From Albula goreensis (Eukaryota; Chordata; Actinopteri; Albuliformes; Albulidae), in assembly GCA_022829145.1 (NCBI GenBank), contig CM040746.1, forward strand, positions 41,707,212-41,771,211: a stretch of 64,000 nt of DNA, in the 5' to 3' direction. Of the stretch, positions 60,035 to 64,000 are shown piece after piece. Each line of letters opens with the position of its first letter. Positions within the stretch are counted from its first letter, which is position 1. The notes under the pieces were generated by a model. That model worked only from the letters and a program-made list of their open reading frames with translations. It did not search any database and was not told the DNA's origin. Both the position numbers and the translations under genes were made by a program.

Positions 60035-60131
60035 GGGAAGTATTCTACCATAACACCACTTTTGATAGGGAAGCATTATACTGTAACACCACTTTGGATA
60101 GGGAAGCATTATACTGTAACACCACTTTGGC
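60035..60131. repeat. 33-bp repeat, three units
   Basis: GGGAAGCATTATACTGTAAC followed by ACCACTTTGGATA starts at 60035, 60068 and 60101. The first unit is the most diverged. Confidence 0.94.
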
Positions 60132-60360
60132 AGCTTGTGATTCTGAACTAGGATTGACTTGGGCAAATTGATGTCCATTGTCCATTAGCCAGAGTTCTTT
60201 ACGGGTGGCATTGAGTGTGGTCCGGCTGAAGTGTGTTTGGAAGGGTGGCACTGAGTGTGGTTTGTAAGAGAAGGACCTTTTCAGGGGGTTGGGTTCCAGA
60301 GTTAGGCAGCTGCACTGGAGGCTCCATACAGCCCCTGCCTTGGAAGGCTGCCAACGGTTA

Positions 60361-60571
60361 GGTGTGGCAAATGAAGACCACGTATGGTCAGGAGGTGTGG
60401 CAAACGTAGACCGCGTATGGTCAGGAGGTTTGGCAAATGAAGACCGCATACTGTCAGGAGGTTTGGCAAATGAAGGCCGCGTAGGGTCAGGAGGTGTGGC
60501 AAACATAGACCGCGTACGGTCAGGAGGTGTGGCAAACATAGACCACGTACGGTCAGGAGGTGTGGCAAATG
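60361..60571. repeat. 33-bp minisatellite, six and a third units
   Basis: GGTGTGGCAAATGAAGACCG then CGTATGGTCAGGA, starting at 60361, 60394, 60427, 60460, 60493, 60526 and 60559. Period 33 keeps frames open on both strands; no gene is implied. Confidence 0.95.
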
Positions 60572-60857
60572 GAATAGAATTGTAAGCTAGGTGGGTGGGA
60601 TAGGCTGGGTGAGAGTGGGTTGGTGGGGGAAGCTGACCTACATAATTCAAGTTTCACAATGGAAGAGAGTTACCCAAACAATCTGGAAACCCCCAGGGTA
60701 TGTGCACTCTGCAAATGCACAAAGACGGGACCGTGGAGGCTGTGTGGTTAATGGAAGAGTTGGGATGGCTGTGAATAGGTTCCTGTTTGTATGGTCTGAG
60801 TGCAGCCAATGACTTTCAAAAGATCAGCGCTGGTGGGATCCAGTGGGGAACTAGCTA

Positions 60858-60977
60858 CCGATCACATGACCAAAATCTGCAAACACACCTGGTCATGCCG
60901 ATCACATGACCAAAATCTGCAAACACACCTGGTCATGCCGATCACATGACCAAAATCTGCAAACACACCTGGTCATG
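60858..60977. repeat. 40-bp repeat, exactly three units
   Basis: CCGATCACATGACCAAAATC then TGCAAACACACCTGGTCATG, three copies in 120 bp. Each unit contains CATGACC and, 19 bases later, its inverse GGTCATG, so each can fold into a small hairpin. Confidence 0.96.
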
Positions 60978-62444
60978 CTGACAGCACAACCTCCTCCTGA
61001 CAAATGACCAGACGAGGATTTGTGCTGGCTGAGCTCTGTTAATTAGTGAAGAAAGAATGAGGTAAATTTGACATCAAAATTAGTGGAGCTTGCATATTTC
61101 ACCAGAACTCACTGAATTCAACCAGTCACTTTGCTATTTCGTGATTGACAGCTCACAGTAATGCTCCCATGTTTGGTGTCATGGTCCCTCATGCAGTACT
61201 GTTTATCACAGGTTGAAGGTTCCCAGTGACAGACAATGATTATAGGCAACTGCCAAATCCAATATTTTTCTGCTGCATCAAGGGTTAAACCCCCACCCTA
61301 ACATTGGTTTGGAGCAGAAGCCCTTTGATGCAATTAGTTGCAATAATGGGTCTTGCATGCCACTTTTAATTACTAATTGATAGAGGAAAGAGGATGACTT
61401 TAGGAGCAGCGCAGTGGCTGTTAAAGCAGATGGAAGATTAAAATAGGATGTGAACAATTTGCTCAGGAATAAAAAAAAAAGTAAAATGTGCTCATCATTT
61501 ATTTATTTAAAAATAAATTCAAATAATAGAAGGCAGAGTCAATAACTGCTCTCTGTACCTCATTCAGCTTTTCATGGTTTTCTGTCTTATCATTTATTTT
61601 CCAGCCAGGAGGAAAAAAGAGACATTCATTTCTTTAAAACCTGAAAGGGCAGTGTCATCTGTAGAGACCGCTGGCCCATTCATCCTGAGTCCCCTTTCCC
61701 ACCCCTCATTTCCACAGCAAAATCCCTTAGAGCACCCACTTATCTCTGGGCAGCCAGATGTTCTTTTAAGGACAACGTCTTCCCTGGGCGGCATCCATCA
61801 GGACCCATAGAATAGGAAATGCTCCAGCGTTTAACCCTTGCTGGGTGCTTTTGGATCTAGGAGTTAATTATGTTTTTATGGCTCCGGGTGTGACGACATA
61901 CCGCAGTCTCCTACACCCCCACCTCTCCCAAAACATGGTATAAAGTATGTTGTCCCCAGGTGCATGCTGGGAAAATCCAGGTTTCACCTTAGATACGGTA
62001 ACCTAGAGGCAGGAGTGGGGGTCCGGGGCGCATGCTGAGGGGCAGTGCGGGCCGGCCCTGAGGGTGGCATGAGGGATGGGGGCGGTTTGGGTGAGGCCTG
62101 CTGGATTAAACATCCATTTCTCATGGTCCTCCCCAAACAGCTGCCAGCACTTTGGAGCCACATGGTGCCGAGCACCGCAGAGACCAAAGGGATTTTATAA
62201 TTAACCAAGGGGATCCTGCAGAGATTAGTCTCTGCCGTTACAGTGGCCACGCTCCTGCCTCCCGCCCCACCCCCTCCCCTGCTGTGCCAGGGTGTTTCAG
62301 TGGGGGCTGAAAAGAAAAATCACCAGTTCTGACTCTAGAGGACTTACACATGGATATTAAACCATTTTATGTTTTCCACCATGCAGCTATTGCAGTTGAT
62401 TACAAAATGCAGTGAGAAACAGTGAGAGAGGCAAGATCAGAGAG

Positions 62445-62645
62445 CATCAGTGGATTGAGGGTCAAGCTTTAGAGTAACAGTAAGAAGGGGTGGGGTCTCA
62501 GCTGGTGAAGCCATCAGTGGATTGAGGGTCAAGCTTTAGAGTAACAGTAAGAAGGGGTGGGGTCTCAGCTGGTGAAGCCATCAGTGGATTGAGGGTCAAG
62601 CTTTAGAGTAACAGTAAGAAGGGGTGGGGTCTCAGCTGGTGAAGC
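62445..62645. repeat. 67-bp repeat, three units
   Basis: CATCAGTGGATTGAGGGTCA starts at 62445, 62512 and 62579. The units look identical apart from their ends, suggesting recent triplication. Confidence 0.96.
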
Positions 62646-62713
62646 AGGGGCCTTCAGCCCAGTCCCCTGTGGGGCATTATTGATCCTCCTGTAAAAGGCA
62701 ATCTCTGCCCTGT

Positions 62714-62730
62714 CCTCCAGGGGGCACTAT
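62714..62730 (+). promoter_or_regulatory. CTCF-like motif
   Basis: CCTCCAGGGGGCACTAT closely matches the CTCF core. It is the best of the three CTCF-like words listed here, still from a single motif. Confidence 0.35.
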
Positions 62731-63779
62731 GATTCCTGCTAGAAAAGACATTCATTTGCTTTACAACTGGTGTATTCAAGCAACCTGGACAACAAATCAC
62801 TGTATCCTGAGAGGTCCTGAGAGGTACCAGCCCAGGACCCTGACCACATACTGCACTGCCCCTGTAAAAGAAGAGATAGGGTGGGGCTTAAGGATGCTGT
62901 TTTTTATATGGATGATCCACTGCTGTGAAGTTACCAAAAAAAGTCCAAATATCTATGTGATAGGAATTTGCAGTGTGTAAGCCTGCTATATGATTTCAAG
63001 AAATGGCTTGTTTTGATTTTGTCATGTTCTTTCACAATGATGATAGATCATATTTTATCATCATTTGCAGTGGTCGTAATTTTTTTTTGGAATTAAAACT
63101 GTATCTATATCACATTGACCAAAATGTCTTTACTTTCATATCTAGTTGTGCAATGGCAGTTACAGTGACACTGCCCTAGTGCTGTGGCATTGACTTGATA
63201 TTTTCATATGATTGTGTGGTCATCATTCATTGCAGTATTACATCAGGTCAGAGACCAAGGACGATGGAGCCTGTCCAGGTTACAAATAAGAAGACATTTT
63301 ATAGCCTGACTGAGAGAGGGGGTAGATAGACAATGCAGTGTTTCTATTTTGAGTCAATTTCTCCCTTCATTTAGGCAGTGTCAAAGCCATTCACCTTTAT
63401 TATTTTCATTTCGATGTGGCCCACATCAATACTCACAGAATGCTTGGCCTGCAGCCCGACACTGCCTGTGTCCGTAAAACAGATCAATACCCAGATAAAG
63501 TTGTTTTTTTTTTTCGCTCAACCATCACATACATAATTCATATTCACTCAGGCGGCCCTGTATTTATCATTGATTCAGCTGTAGTAAAAGCAAATGCAGT
63601 CGATAAGTCAGAGAAAACTGGGAAGTTCTACTTAGGAGTGCCACGTGGCAAGGAATTTCAATCCAAAAACAATAAGCTTAGTGATTTCAATCAGCCAGGC
63701 TGTTGGATCCCCCACTGATAACGTTAAACTTCACTCAGCTTTATTAGTTTCAGCAGAACCGTGTGCTGACTTCTGTTAG

Positions 63780-64000
63780 CAGTCTGTCCCAATAAAATCC
63801 ATCTCAATAAAGTCTCTCCAGTCACAGTGCCCAGAGGTATAAGGTCATTTAGTCTGTCCGAATACTATCTATCCCAATAAAGCTGCTCTGGATAAGAGCG
63901 TCTGCAAAATGCCTATAATGTGTTTATATGTGTATAATGTAAGGTGATTTAGCTGATGTGTGCAGTCATAGTGCTCACAGGTATAAGGTGATTTAGCTGA
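63780..64000. repeat. Degenerate repeat at the right edge with an embedded SINE tail
   Basis: AGAGGTATAAGGTCATTTAG (about 63835) and CAGGTATAAGGTGATTTAGC (about 63979), with AGTCTGTCC and CCAATAAA words also repeated. The SINE tail GCTCTGGATAAGAGCGTCTG lies at 63884-63903. The repeat is cut by the window end. Confidence 0.6.

Larger units (their letters stand above)
52161..64000 (+). other. cplx2: Intron of cplx2, continuing past the window
   Basis: It begins with donor GTGAGT. I find no sequence matching the next expected complexin exon (starting GATKDMGKMLGG), so this intron would exceed 11.8 kb. It contains the repeats and SINEs listed below. Single-copy stretches at 52200-54170, 56941-58700 and 61000-62440 hold no recognised gene. 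Confidence 0.65.

Noticed and set aside
1..64000. Idea that minisatellite periods are preferentially multiples of three
   Set aside because: About 11 of 24 unit lengths are divisible by three, not convincingly above the one third expected.
52161..64000. Further complexin exons in the window
   Set aside because: I looked for sequence encoding the next conserved segment (ATKDMGKMLGG) on the plus strand and did not find it.

Overview
This is vertebrate genomic DNA, almost certainly from a ray-finned fish and probably a teleost. The clues are: two tRNA-derived SINEs with the 3' tail typical of fish SINEs (core like CTGGATAAGAGCGTCTGC), plus loose copies of that tail; very many microsatellites and minisatellites; CpG depletion across most of the window; and intron-style splice signals. 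There are no operons, ribosome binding sites or bacterial-type genes.

Only one gene can be supported. At 51994-52160 (+) lies an exon with a long polypyrimidine tract and acceptor AG, a 5'UTR, an ATG in good context and the first ten codons plus one base of a complexin (MDFVMKQALG/G), followed by a GTGAGT donor. The Asp at residue 2 fits complexin-2 (cplx2). Everything to its right (about 11.8 kb) appears to be the next cplx2 intron, and the remaining coding exons lie beyond the window. Sequence to its left would be 5' intron, promoter and upstream intergenic DNA. CpG-retaining segments near 47 kb and 22.4-23.7 kb, and a third at 5.7-7.5 kb, are the only places where I can suggest upstream promoters or first exons, and only weakly.

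Layout. 0-13 kb: mostly single-copy AT-rich DNA with a 35-bp repeat at the left edge, TG-type microsatellites, 27-bp and 28-bp minisatellites and a CpG-retaining block. 13.8-15.3 kb: an indel-free array of exactly 35 units of 42 bp. 15-25 kb: single-copy DNA with small arrays. 24.6-28.4 kb: a 64-bp array, a SINE and a 2.5-kb array of a 14-bp unit. 29-37.5 kb: 20-, 15-, 33- and 26-bp arrays (the last 1.8 kb long) and a 200-bp imperfect duplication. 38-43 kb: five arrays in 4.6 kb, including a mosaic that looks like template switching and a G-quadruplex-rich 60-bp array flanked by a 25-bp direct repeat. 43-50 kb: single-copy, CpG-retaining around 45.5-49.3 kb. 50.1-51.4 kb: a 36-bp array just upstream of the complexin exon. 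52-64 kb: intron with further small arrays, a second SINE in opposite orientation and another fish interspersed repeat.

Roughly a fifth of the window is tandem repeat. Every long open reading frame in the window lies in such an array and is a by-product of the repeat, not a gene. I found no undescribed gene system. The notable features are the density and architecture of the minisatellites, and unverified conserved-element candidates around a synaptic gene.
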